DNA from: Ahaetulla prasina
Taxonomy: Eukaryota; Chordata; Lepidosauria; Squamata; Colubridae
Reading direction: 5' to 3'
Assembly: GCF_028640845.1 (NCBI RefSeq)
Contig: NC_080539.1
Location: 188,737,436-188,801,435 of the forward strand
Length of the DNA: 64,000 nt
The stretch's first letter is position 1. Each line of letters starts with the position of its first letter. The notes under the pieces are model-generated. The model saw nothing but the letters and a program-made list of their open reading frames with translations, was not told the DNA's origin and made no database searches. Shown one piece after another: positions 21,401-30,676 of this stretch. Made by a program: the position numbers and the translations under genes.

Positions 21401-23084
21401 CCCCTGCCTCTGCCCCTGCCCCTCATAAAGGACATGCTAGCCTTCATAGCCAAGGGGAAAGTGTTTACCAAGCGAAACTTACAAGAAGCATACTACCGGG
21501 TCCGAATAAGAGAGGTAAATGAGTGGAAAACAGCCTTCAACTGCCCACTGGGCAGCTTCCAATTCAAAGTGATGCTTTTTGGACTGCAGGGAGCGGTTTC
21601 ATGCAGTTAATAAATGAGGTGCTGCATGTTCATCTGTATAAGGGGATTCTAGCATATTTGATTGACAGTCTCACCTTCACTGAGACTCTAGAGGAGCACA
21701 TCAAATTAGTACGCTAGGTTTTGAAAAAATGTCTTGCAGCAAAACTATATGCAAAGCTGTCAAAATGTGAGTTACACAAGACTAGCCTAGACTACCTGGG
21801 CTACCAAGTGTCAAACAAGGGGGTGGATATTGGATCCAGCCAAAGGAAAGTGGTCCTATACTTGCAGCCTCCATGCACCAGAAAACAGCTGCAAAGTTTC
21901 TTCAGATTCACCAACTTCTACCGGCAATTCATCCTGTCCTTTGCAGAGATTGCCCTGCCCATAACAGAACTCTTACAAATGTGTGTGTGTGTGTTCCGCA
22001 ACAGCCATGGACCAGCCAGCCTCTTAACTGGACTTTAGAATGCCAATCGGCATTCGAAATGATAAAAGCCCTGTTCGCCAAGGAGCCAATCCTCAGGCAC
22101 CTTGACCCAGAACAGCCCTTTGTTATTCAAGTGAACGCCAGTGATGTGGCCTTCGCTACCATCCTCCTTTTAAAAAATGCCAATGCTGACTTACAGCCGT
22201 GCATCTACACCTCCAAAAAAACTGAGGCCAAAAGGAGATAGTGGTGTGGGAGAAGGAAGCCTACGCAGTTCGAGGGCCTTATTGACCTGGAGGCACTTCC
22301 TCAAGGGCAGCCAGGTCCCATTTGAAGTGTGCACTGACCACAAAAACCTAGAAGCATTCAAAAGGCTTTCCTCCAAATAAGTCCACTGGGGAGAGTACTT
22401 TAAAAGGTTCAACTTCAAGCTGGAATACATCCCGGGGGGAGGGGAGAATCGTCTGGCAGATATCCTGTCACAATACGATAGCAAACATGAAGAGGTTCAT
22501 GCCCTAATTTCCCCTTCCCAACCTGCCTCCCAAGGTATGACCCACAGCCAAGCCAGGGGGGAAGGAGAAATGAGCAGGGGGTGGGATAGCTGAGACGTTG
22601 AAAAATGAGCTGTCTGCTGACCCATGGTACAAGAAGAACAAGGAAGCACTGACCCTAAGGAATGGACTTGCCTGGAAAGGCTCAAAGCTGTTTGTGCCTA
22701 CCAGTCTGCGACTTCAAGTTCTCCAACAGAGCCATGACTCCAAGCAGGTAGGAGATTTTGGTTACTTAAAAATCTTGCACTTGACCAGAAAGCAGTTCCG
22801 GTGGCCAAAGAACTTGATGACTATATCAGAAGCTGTGCAATATGTACAGTGATAAAAAAAAGACTAGAGAGACCCCCTGGGGCTACTGCAGCAAGTGGCA
22901 GACCATCCCGGCCCTGGGAGGAGATTGCTATGGATTTTATCGTTGAGATCCCTGAAAGTGGTGGGAATACGGTCATCTGGAGTGTGATAGACATCTGGTC
23001 TTTCACAGTAGCTTGTTAAAGCCGGCAGTAGGCTCTCTGATCTGGCTGGTAGATAGGGCAGCCCTGAAGCCAATAGTTGTGCAG

Positions 23085-23300
23085 GGGGAGACACATTATG
23101 AGATGAAGATGATTTTGGATTCAAGGATGCATAGGGGTTGATTGCAGTACCTTGTGCATTGGAAGGGATACCCTCTTTCTGAGGCCACCTGGGTCAAAAG
23201 CTGGGATGTAAAGGCAGATAGGTTGATTAAACAGTTTTATGATGAATTCCCTCAGAAACCTAAGGGGCCTCCAAGGGAAGGAAGAGGGGGTGAGGTAAGC
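23085..23300 (+). pseudogene. Chromodomain at the C-terminus of chromovirus integrase (G2)
   Basis: Translation shows HYEMKMILDSR, a stop, then LQYLVHWKGYPLSEATWV and SWDVKADRLIKQFYDEFPQK. The Y-x-V/M-x-x-I-L...YLVxWKGY...TWxxxxxL pattern is the chromodomain that defines chromoviruses and directs integration to marked chromatin. One in-frame stop interrupts it. It closely parallels the intact minus-strand version at 24899-25195. Confidence 0.88.
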
Positions 23301-24427
23301 TTTGACTAAATTTCCTCTGTATGTTTTTATCTTGCTGGAAATCCTCTTCAATTGAGGAGGGGCAGCCTGTCAACCCTGAAGCTGACTTGGCCGAAGCCAT
23401 CTTGGTAGATGAGGCTATTGGGACCTCCATGAATGACATCTGTTTCCCAACTGCCATCTATGTATGAATCCTATTGATCTCAATGGAATGGATTTCTTGA
23501 GTAGAAACCTCACTGTTAAAAGTTCATGTCTATTTTTGATTCAAATAAACCCTATATCTAAACAATCATGCTAATATGTTAAAAGCTCATATGTAATTAT
23601 AAGAAACTATCAGCCACTAAAAAGGCCCAATACACAGTTGCTGTATGGTCTCAGCTAGAAAACTAAGCAAAAGGTTCACGTTCAGCAATATTTTGGAACG
23701 CAGTATCTGGTATACTGAAGGAACATAAGATTTTACTTGATATTCCCATCTCAGCTTCAGTTTGGGAGGATTTTTACAGTCTTTATTAGTCAACTCCAAC
23801 CATGATCACATAGAAAAGATGACTACTCAATTACTAATTCTTGATAACCTCCTTTTTTAACCACCAGTGACAGAGCATGGGATATCTCAGAGGATAAGGG
23901 AGACCTCCTGGATGGGTCTGTGCCTGCAGTAGGGTCCCATGGTTTCCCTCACCCCTCAGTCATCTGCTGTTCTACCTAACAACACATGCATTCACTTAAC
24001 AAATGTATTGGGGAAAACAGGGACAGGGAGATCATTAATTATGCACTTCATTTAATGTAGTCTTCAACTTCCAACACAAATGGGCAGGCTCCATCACTGT
24101 CATTAAGTTGAGGGACAGCAAAAGCTACGGGCTTTTTTCTCCTCAGTTATGCCATATGGCCCAGCAAGGAAGCAGCCTTCTCTACCCTGATTCTGAGTTT
24201 TGGATAACTTGGAAAGATAAGTGAGCAAATGGTGACTGAGTGGGGGTGGGGACAAGTCCATGGAATCTGGTATAGTGGCAAATGTCTCTGAGGACCTGGC
24301 AGGGCAGGATGGGGGGGAGGTTTAATAGGTGGGTGGGTGTACTGCAGTGTCTCTGCAATCGGTCATAAGAATGAATGACTGCAGCAAGGCTGCAGGATTC
24401 ATAACTTTCAAACAGGTTCATATTTAG
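23301..24427. other. Interval between two chromoviruses
   Basis: Bases 23369-23405 repeat 18687-18723 (possible 3' LTR start). Two AATAAA-like signals occur (near 23544). The remaining sequence to 24427 shows no protein homology, repeats or splice-bordered exon that I recognise. Confidence 0.35.
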
Positions 24428-24889
24428 TGTCAGCATTCCAGAAAACCCTAATTCCAATTAAGACCTCCCAGGTAAGCATTTCTCAAAGTTCCATTTATTA
24501 GAGTACTGGTACATCTGGGAAAATCCGAATCTGAGAGTTCCGGGTTTTCCCTCAGTAAATCAAAACCCCAAATCCAGCGCCTGCACCCATCAGTCTGTCA
24601 TATGGCCCAATCATCATCCGTCCCAACCTGAGCCATCACTGAAACCACTCCTCCTCCAGATGTAGAAACACCATGACCTTGACTGAAGGGAAGAATGTTA
24701 TTGTGTCTAACTACAATCGCTCTCCTGAATCCCCTCTCCTACTTTCCCAAACACAAGACATTGGTAGCGTGGAAGCTTCTGGTGCTAATATGGCTTCCAA
24801 AGCTGACAGGCGTCCCCCCTGAGGGAAAAACCATGCTCTGGAAAATAATATGGACAAAATACAAGAGAAGACGGTTAACACATTGTTCA
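24428..24889 (-). repeat. LTR of chromovirus G3 (3' LTR in element orientation)
   Basis: It begins (plus strand) TGTCAGCATTCCAGAAAACC and matches 33829-34180 at roughly nine-tenths identity by eye. The right boundary near TTGTTCA is judged from a related LTR at 46801-47247. It lies just beyond the chromodomain stop, as expected for the 3' LTR of a minus-strand element. Confidence 0.8.
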
Positions 24890-24898
24890 TAAAACTGC

Positions 24899-25195
24899 TT
24901 AACTCCCTCTCCCCCCTCCAGGAGGACCCTTTGGCTTGTCAGGGAATTTATCATGACATTGTTTCACTAGTCTATCAGTTTTCACATCCCAACTTTTTAC
25001 CCATGTAGCTTCTGACAAAGGATACTCTTTCCAGTGTACTAAATATTGTAACCGACGTCGTTGCAATCTAGAGTCAAGAATCTTCTTGACTTCGTAATGA
25101 GTTTCACCTTGTACTATCATAGGTGGGGGGGAAGCAACTGGTAAGGGTCTCAAAATAGAGCCCACTACTGGTTTTAAAAGGCTGCTGTGAAACAC
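24899..25195 (-). CDS. Integrase C-terminus with intact chromodomain (chromovirus G3)
   Basis: A 98-codon minus-strand frame. It starts MFHSSLLKPV, the conserved link between integrase and chromodomain (FHVSLLKP), and runs through THYEVKKILDSRLQRRRLQY, LVHWKEYPLSEATWVKSWDV and LVKQCHDKFPDKP to a stop, with GPPGGGRGS at the tail. The hydrophobic and aromatic cage positions (Y, W) are present, so this domain is not obviously broken even though the rest of the element is. It is part of a defunct transposon polyprotein, not a stand-alone host gene. The LTR starts about 10 bp beyond the stop. Confidence 0.85.
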   Translation of the reverse strand: MFHSSLLKPVVGSILRPLPVASPPPMIVQGETHYEVKKILDSRLQRRRLQYLVHWKEYPLSEATWVKSWDVKTDRLVKQCHDKFPDKPKGPPGGGRGS

Positions 25196-25216
25196 AGGAT
25201 GTATTTTCCCTTGGAT

Positions 25217-25830
25217 TCAAGGGAGGCTGAGCTGGACATTTTCGGGGTTCACTATATGGAAAGGACTGATGAATTTCGGTCTGAATTTCTTGCTAGGTAG
25301 CTTCAATCTTAGGTACTTAGTTGACAAATATACCTTATCTCCTATTCGAAAAGGCGGCTGGAGAGACCTGTGTTTGTCTGCCTGGGTTTTATATTTCTCA
25401 GCTGCTTCTGCTAGAGCTTTCTTAGTATTCTCCCAACCCTTTATCCAGGAGGTTATCCATTCTGTTAGGGATATGGAAGTGGGTGGTTCTCTAGGCAACT
25501 CAGGCATAAGCACAAAATCCATGCCAGTAGTTATTCAAAAAGTAGTCCATTACAGGCAATGAAGTGTGCTTGTTTGGTGAATAAATCAATGACAGTCCAA
25601 ATCACTGTGTTTCCTCTGCTTTCAGGGAGTTCGACTATAAAGTCCATTGCAATCTCCTCCCATGGTTGTGTAGGTTCTGCCACTTGCTGGAGAAGACCAG
25701 GGGGCTTCCCTGGTTGGGATTTCACGGTGGCATAGGTAGTGCAGGTTCTAACATAGTCATTTACATAGGTTTTCATTCTTGGCCACCAGAACTGCCTAAC
25801 CAAATGAAGGGTTTTTAAGAACCCAAAGTG
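25217..25830 (-). pseudogene. Chromovirus G3 integrase with the catalytic core deleted
   Basis: Minus-strand reading: zinc-binding segment (CTTYATVKSQPGKPPGLL), then MDFIVELPESRGNTVIWTVI and TKQAHFIAC near 25560. It continues almost directly into MDFVLMPELPREPPTSI (25522) and the basic C-terminal segment (YKTQADKHR, VYLSTKYLRLK). Roughly 110 residues that should carry the second Asp and the Glu of the DDE triad are missing. The upstream end is cut at 25830 by an L1 insertion whose 14-bp TSD is aagaacccaaagtg (25817-25830). Confidence 0.82.
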
Positions 25831-25904
25831 ATGTGCTGTCTCTTTCCCCTTCTTTCTCTCATCAGAATCCCTTCTACTTCGTCTTTCTGGTGATGGTGGG
25901 CTTC

Positions 25905-26700
25905 CAGCTTTTAACACATTAACATAATAGTCTCTTGCTTTCAAAACTGTATTAAGTCGGTGTACTCTCCCTGCTTGAAAAACTATTATCCCAGCTGGAA
26001 TGTCCCATCTGTATTTCAGCTGTCTTTTTTTAAGTTCATTTACCAGAAAGGCAAACTCCTTTCTACTTCTCAGCATTTTAGGAGGAATTTCCTTCAATAT
26101 TAAAATTTCTTGGCCAGCTACTTGTATTTTCCCTTTATAAGATGCCTGTAAAATTTGATTTCTGATTCTCCTAATAGTAAAATAAATAACCACATCTCTT
26201 GGCAGCTGTTTTTGTCTAGCAATCCACGAATTAACACGGTAAATTTTATCAATTTGAAGTGCCAAATCTTCTGGTTGTTCCCCCAAAATCTCTGCAAAAG
26301 CCTCTGAAAATATTTCTTTAAATTTTCTAGTTTATTTTCTTTCAGTCTTCTTATCCTTAAAGCAAATTCCATTGCCCTGTATTGTATCAAAACAATTTCG
26401 TCGTCTGCCTTCTCCACCTTAGTTTGAACCTCCTCCATTTTATTTTCCAACTTTAAATTAGCTTGCTTAATTTCCTCCACACTTTCCTCTAACTGTATCA
26501 TGTTTGATACCAGACTTTGAACTGCTATATTAATTCCTTCTCTTATTTCCTTATTTCCTTCCTTAATTTCTGAAACCTCCTCTTTAATTTCAGAAATTTC
26601 CCCTACCATCTCTTTAAATTTCTCCTCAATAAAGGAGGCTTGTAAACCTAGAGACTCTTTCACAAAATCCTTCAGGTTGTCTTGTAGTGTCTTAAACTTA
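25905..26700 (-). pseudogene. L1 ORF1 (coiled coil, RRM and C-terminal domain), frameshifted
   Basis: Minus-strand frame 26663-26300 gives a Glu/Lys-rich coiled coil (EISEIKEEVSEIKEG, IQLEESVEEIKQ, LENKMEEVQ). After a frameshift near 26295, the frame 26286-25905 gives the RRM/C-terminal part: IYRVNSWIARQKQLPRDVV, ILKEIPPKMLRSRKEFAFLV, LKKRQLKYRWDIPAGI and LNTVLKARDYYVNVLK. This is the RNA-binding chaperone layout of vertebrate L1 ORF1p. The frameshift prevents a full product. Confidence 0.85.
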
Positions 26701-26719
26701 ATGCTTTTGTTTCAGCTGT

Positions 26720-27090
26720 ATGAGCTGGAGATATTAACCGCTTTAATCTAGATTGCAGAAAATATGACTTCTGTAACAGAATCATCAGTGCTTGGAATAC
26801 TTTACCTGACTCTGTGGTCTCTTCCCATTATCCCAAAAGCTTTAACCAAAAACTTTCTAATATTGAACTCACCCCATTCCTAAGAGGACCATAAGAGGCG
26901 TGCATAAGAGCACAAATGTGCCTACTGTTCCTGTCCTATTGTTTTTCTTTTTCTTCTTCATATATATATATAATGCTTATTCCTCCTAATATTTACTCAT
27001 ATATATGTTTATATACTATATAATCTTTTTTGTATGATACTTATATATATTGTTGTGACAAAAATAAATAAAATAAATAAATAAATACCC
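26720..27090 (+). pseudogene. Non-LTR retrotransposon 3' end (same family as 5918-6240)
   Basis: ATGACTTCTGTAACAGAATC and following translates as a FCNRIISAWNTLPDS tail, then LTPFLRGP and a stop. The 3' UTR has ATATATAT repeats and ends TATTGTTGTGACAAAAATAA with AAATAAATAA tails. The same 3' end occurs alone at 35125-35212. Confidence 0.65.
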
Positions 27091-27699
27091 CAGCACCCTT
27101 AGTAGAGCTTGCTTTTATTTGTTTAGCTGCCATCTCTAAATTTATATTTTAATCAAAGTCAATAAAAATCATTAAAAATTCTTCAATCTTCAACAACTAT
27201 CATAAAGTCTCTCCTTTTTTCTTTCTTTTTATTTTTAAAAGCACTTCAACAGTCTCTGGTGACACAGCACTTTAAACAATAGGACTTTCACTTTCACTTT
27301 CAGCCTGTGACTTCAATGGCTTCGTTTCTGTTCTTGTCTTTGACAAAAAACAAAGTATCTGGGAAGCTAAGGATTGTTACTTGCCACAGCTCGTCCTCCT
27401 GATTCTGCTCCATCTGATAAACAATCGATTTGTAATCCAATATTGGTCCCAGGAGTGGACATGGTGATTAGTTCTGCTAACGAGCAGAAAAGCCTTGGAT
27501 TCGGAGTTCTTCGGGGTTTCCTAGGGAGCCCTCCCCTCCGAACCCCTGGAATTGTCCCAGGGATTCTTGGGGCACTCTACCTCTACCCCTTAACTCACCT
27601 TCCCCTCTTCTCCCGAGGGGAAGGTTTTCCGAATCGCTAGACAGCTGATTGGCGCAGCTAGACAGCTGATTCCATGCAATCCCAAGGCTGGCGGTCTAA
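27091..27699. other. Probable L1 5' region, unresolved
   Basis: No frame with recognisable homology. The sequence lies between L1 pieces and leads directly into the ORF1-like start at 27741, so it may be L1 5' UTR. The first part (27091-27360) may instead belong to the inverted piece. Confidence 0.35.
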
Positions 27700-28331
27700 A
27701 AGACCGTCGCCATCACGAACGGAGCCACCCGGAAGAAGTTATGGAGGAAGATTTGCTGCAAGTTTCAGGAAGTCCAAAAGAACAAAGGCAGACCAGAGCT
27801 GCCACTAAGCGTATGCAACAAGAAGCAAAGATTCAACAAACTCCAAGGGCAGCTCAAGATACTATTAAAACAGATCAGCAGCGAGACTTCTGGTGGCGCA
27901 ACATTGGAAGAAAGAAGAATTGCCTACAATTGAAGAACGGACACTTAAATTTTCAAATTTGGCAGAAATGGCAAAAATTTCTGCATACCTGAAAGATTAT
28001 TCACAAGAACAATATATAGTAGAATGGAGATTATATTCAAAATAAGTATCAGTCTAAAAAGTATCAAATAGCTTATGAGTGATTGTAGGGAATGTATTGT
28101 ATTTGTGTATTTGTTTAAAAGGGAAAGAGGCGTTACAGGAGCAAAGGGAGAGAAGAGATCATCGGTTATGGTTTTTGTAGTATTCTAGCGTATGCTTGTT
28201 AGATGTTATACCCTGTATTTTGCTCTGGGAAGTCTCCGGGGGGAGGGGGGGAGGGGGACGGGAAGGGGGGAAGGGAGGGGGGAGCTAATTGTTAAAAAAA
28301 ATTATTGTAAAACTTTTTCAATTAAAAAAAA
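27700..28331 (+). pseudogene. L1 with ORF1 start joined to ORF2 end (spliced-type or internally deleted)
   Basis: The frame from 27741 starts MEEDLLQVSGSPKEQRQTRA with a Gln/Ala-rich continuation typical of an ORF1 N-terminus. From about 27876 the sequence instead matches the last part of L1 ORF2, in another frame: ARLLVAQHWKKEELPTIEEW and AEMAKISAYLKDYSQEQY, parallel to the ORF2 end at 17690-17900. A G-rich 3' UTR tract (28235-28285) and poly-A follow. Almost all of ORF1 and ORF2 is therefore missing between two joined parts, as in spliced integrated L1 copies. Confidence 0.65.
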
Positions 28332-28345
28332 AAGAACCTAAAGTG

Positions 28346-28928
28346 GCCCCCTAGTTGGGAGTCATGACTACGGTTTAGCACTAGCAGTCTCATGCAGCGG
28401 GGCACATAGGTTTTACACCCTTTCCAAGTGAGTCCCTCCTGTAACGTTAAGTCTGGTTGGTTTTCTTTGAACCAGGCATCGTCTGATAGTGCAGCTTTTA
28501 ACTCCGCCATCAATTTGTCTTCGGGGAGGTCGGAACGGAGTCTGGTTTGTGCTCTGGTGTGTACTTGGGCAACTGGCTGAAATTCAGACATCATGGCATG
28601 TACTACCTCTTCTTGTCAGCTGTCAAATTGGGGTTTCCTGGACAAAGCATCGGCAAGTAGATTTCTCCCCCACAGGCTGTTTTTTAGCTTGGAGTTAAAG
28701 TGTTCAAAATACTGAGCCCAGCAAACTTGCTTGAGGGAAAAGTTTCTGAGGGGTCTTTAGCGCCTTGAGATTTTTATGATCAGTCCATACCTTGAAAGGC
28801 TTCTTAACCCCCTCTAGGAAATGTCTCCAGGATAAGAGAACCCATCGCATCAGTTTCCTTCTCCCAAACCGCCCACCTGCGTTTCGTGTCCATTAGCTTT
28901 TTCAACACATATGCACAAGGGATTAATT
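28346..28928 (-). pseudogene. Chromovirus G3 RNase H end and integrase start
   Basis: Minus-strand reading gives the DHKNLEAL-type RNase H motif near 28780, then a linker (LPEDKLMAELKAALSDDAWF, GLTWKGCKTYVPRCMRLLVL) leading to NRSHDSQLGGHF at the L1 insertion site. A stop or frameshift lies near 28615. It is separated from the RT by the hAT-like element at 28929-30668. Confidence 0.8.
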
Positions 28929-29526
28929 CAGGGGTGAAATGCTACTGGATCGGACCGGATCGGGCGAGTAAGTAGCGGAGTTTGGTTCTGGTTCGCCGAT
29001 CCGGTAGCAATCGATGGCTGGCCACGCTTCCAAACCAGTCCACGGCCCGCAGTCCAGCCTTCGCAACACCGGAACACCGGGAAGGCAGCTCGTCACCTGC
29101 TAGCCCTCGGGTCAGGGGCCGGGGCCGCCGCCTTCCCCAACCGGGTCAGGGAATGCACCATTCCCTGACTCTGGCCTTTCCTCGGAGCCGCTGCCTGCTC
29201 TTCCTTCGCCCACTTGCTGTCCGCTTGCCGCCTGTTCCCCCTTCACCTTTGGTCAGGGCCCAGGGATACCTCATTCCCCTGAGACCCCGGAACCACCCCC
29301 TGCTTGCTGCCTGCCTCAACCGGATTGGGGAATGCACCATTCCCTGACACTAGCCTTGTCCCGGAGCCGCAGCCCGCTCTTCCTTCGCCACGTAACATAT
29401 ACTTACTTTCTTCCAGTAGCTGGCTGCCAGGAAAGGCAAGAGTCCAAAAGTTAGAGTCCCTCTCCTTGAATCTGCCGCTGCCATTGCTGCATTTTCCATG
29501 CACCGACTGCGCAAGCGCACACCTGT

Positions 29527-30028
29527 TGTTGTGCCTCGCTCGCCCCCCCCCCCCACTGCAGCTGGGCCCCTCTTATCTCCTGCCGGACCTGATAGTGCTG
29601 AAGAATGTCCTGGCATGCCTCCAGCCCCCAGCCCTGGCACCATGCCCGGACAAACCGAACAAACAAACCTCCCTCCAGTAGCATGTGCGCCTGAAGCCAG
29701 CCATGAGCTGGGATTACTAACAGCTGGAGACGAAATGAGGCAATGGATAGATCCACGCTTCCGAAGAATGGAGAGGCGACGTCAACAAAAGGAAGGGAGG
29801 GGCAGACCTGGATAAGTGCTGAGTCATGGAGCCACACCCCATGGCCTATATAAAGGATCTGCTTTCTGGCATTCTCTGAGTCAGGCAAAGTCTAATCTGG
29901 ATTGCTGAAGTCACACCTTGGATTCCTGCCTGCCCTGAAGACTCTGATAGGACTTTGGCAGAGCTGCAGAGGCACGCTTGATACGGACTTCCCCGACCTG
30001 ACCGTCAGAGGAGGAGTGGGACACGACA
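29527..30028 (+). mobile_element. Solo LTR with 5-bp TSD inside the hAT-like element
   Basis: A 502-bp segment beginning TGTTGTGCC and ending CACGACA (short inverted termini, TG...CA), flanked by cctgt (29522-29526 and 30029-30033). It contains a TATATAAA box at 29847-29854, about 40% from its 3' end. Together these features define a solo LTR formed by recombination between the two LTRs of an ERV- or Gypsy-type element. No internal region remains, and the family is unknown. Confidence 0.88.
29847..29854 (+). promoter_or_regulatory. TATA box of the solo LTR
   Basis: TATATAAA in the context GGCCTATATAAAGG, suitably placed for a start about 30 bp downstream (near 29880), which would set the U3/R border. 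Activity is inferred from sequence only. Confidence 0.6.
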
Positions 30029-30676
30029 CCTGTTTATTTCATTTATTTATCAGAGGCAGGTTGGGTGTGCGCTTGCGCAGCCAGCGCATAGAACAAAGTA
30101 GCATATTCAAGGAGTGGAACTCCGGTAACTTTTGGATGCTTGCCTTTCCCAGCAGCCAGCCGCTGGAAGAAAGTAAGTATATGCCGCGTGGCAAAGGAAG
30201 AACGGGCGGCGGCTCCGGGACAAGGCTGGTGTCGGGGAATGGTGCATTCCCCGACCCGGTTGAGGAAGCAGCGAGCAGGGGGTGACTCCGGGGCCTCAGG
30301 GAATGGGGCGTCCCTGGGCCTCGGGCCCTGACCAAAGGCGAAGGGCGAGCGGGAGGTGACTGGGCGGCAGCTCTGGAGAAAGGCTGGAGTTGGGGAATGG
30401 TACATTCCCTGACCCCGTTGAGGCAGGTGGCGGCTCCGGGGCCTAGGTGAAGGGAGAATAGGTGGCGAGGGAAAGGGAAAAGAATTTTTTTTCCCTACTG
30501 GGTTCGGTGGGCGTGGCTTGGTGGGGGGGGGTTGTGACTGAGAACAACAGTCATGGGCATGGCTGTGAGTGACATTGGGTTGGCCACGCCCACTCAATCA
30601 CAGGACACACCCACCCACCAAGCCACACCCACAGAGTAGGTAGCAAAAAAATTTAGATTTCAACCCTGGATTAATT

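Larger units (their letters stand above)
18861..23300 (+). pseudogene. Ty3/Gypsy chromovirus (copy G2), decayed gag-pol
   Basis: A near-complete but broken coding region. Gag matrix/capsid lies at 18877-20020 (SLRFRAAFDRSPDLL, then WVTQLHDVGSPELENINDF). A degenerate zinc knuckle (CFRYGQQGHC) is near 20075. The protease motif is AIIDSA near 20420, with DSG lost. RT spans about 20940-21990: [35 protein letters not shown], and the catalytic YxDD box read as YLID near 21655, with LDYLGYQVSNKG downstream. RNase H is at 22040-22480 (VCTDHKNLEAFK). The integrase zinc segment and core start (MDFIVEIPESGGNTVIW) are at 22740-23010, then the core is missing and a chromodomain follows. Many stops and frameshifts. 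A hAT MITE interrupts RT at 21115-21400. Confidence 0.85.
25831..28331 (+). mobile_element. L1 composite insertion in chromovirus integrase
   Basis: The 2.5-kb insert is flanked by aagaacccaaagtg (25817-25830) and aagaacctaaagtg (28332-28345), a 14-bp L1-style TSD with one mismatch. Its right end is a poly-A tract on the plus strand. Inside are a minus-strand L1 ORF1 (25905-26700), a different LINE tail (26720-27090), and a plus-strand L1 piece (27700-28331). Opposed L1 halves inside one TSD resemble twin priming, although the parts are not simply contiguous L1 sequence. Confidence 0.75.
28929..30668. mobile_element. 1.74-kb hAT-like element with inverted arms and perfect TSD
   Basis: It starts CAGGGGTGAAATGCTACTGG and ends GATTTCAACCCTG, flanked by identical gattaatt (28921-28928 and 30669-30676). 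The two arms are inverted copies: for example CATATACTTACTTTCTTCCAG near 29395 is the complement of CTGGAAGAAAGTAAGTATATG near 30165. No transposase is seen, so it is non-autonomous. Frames on both strands over the arms are mirror images of one another. An LTR is inserted between the arms. The right arm shares motifs with 1655-1745 and 38260-38409. Confidence 0.9.

Noticed and set aside
24899..25195. Stand-alone host chromodomain gene (CBX-like)
   Set aside because: The frame starts with the integrase linker MFHSSLLKPV, has no introns, and lies between integrase and an LTR, so it belongs to the chromovirus.
29350..30597. Several 100-180-codon Pro/Arg/Gly-rich frames
   Set aside because: They lie on the inverted arms of the hAT-like element and the solo LTR, and mirror each other.
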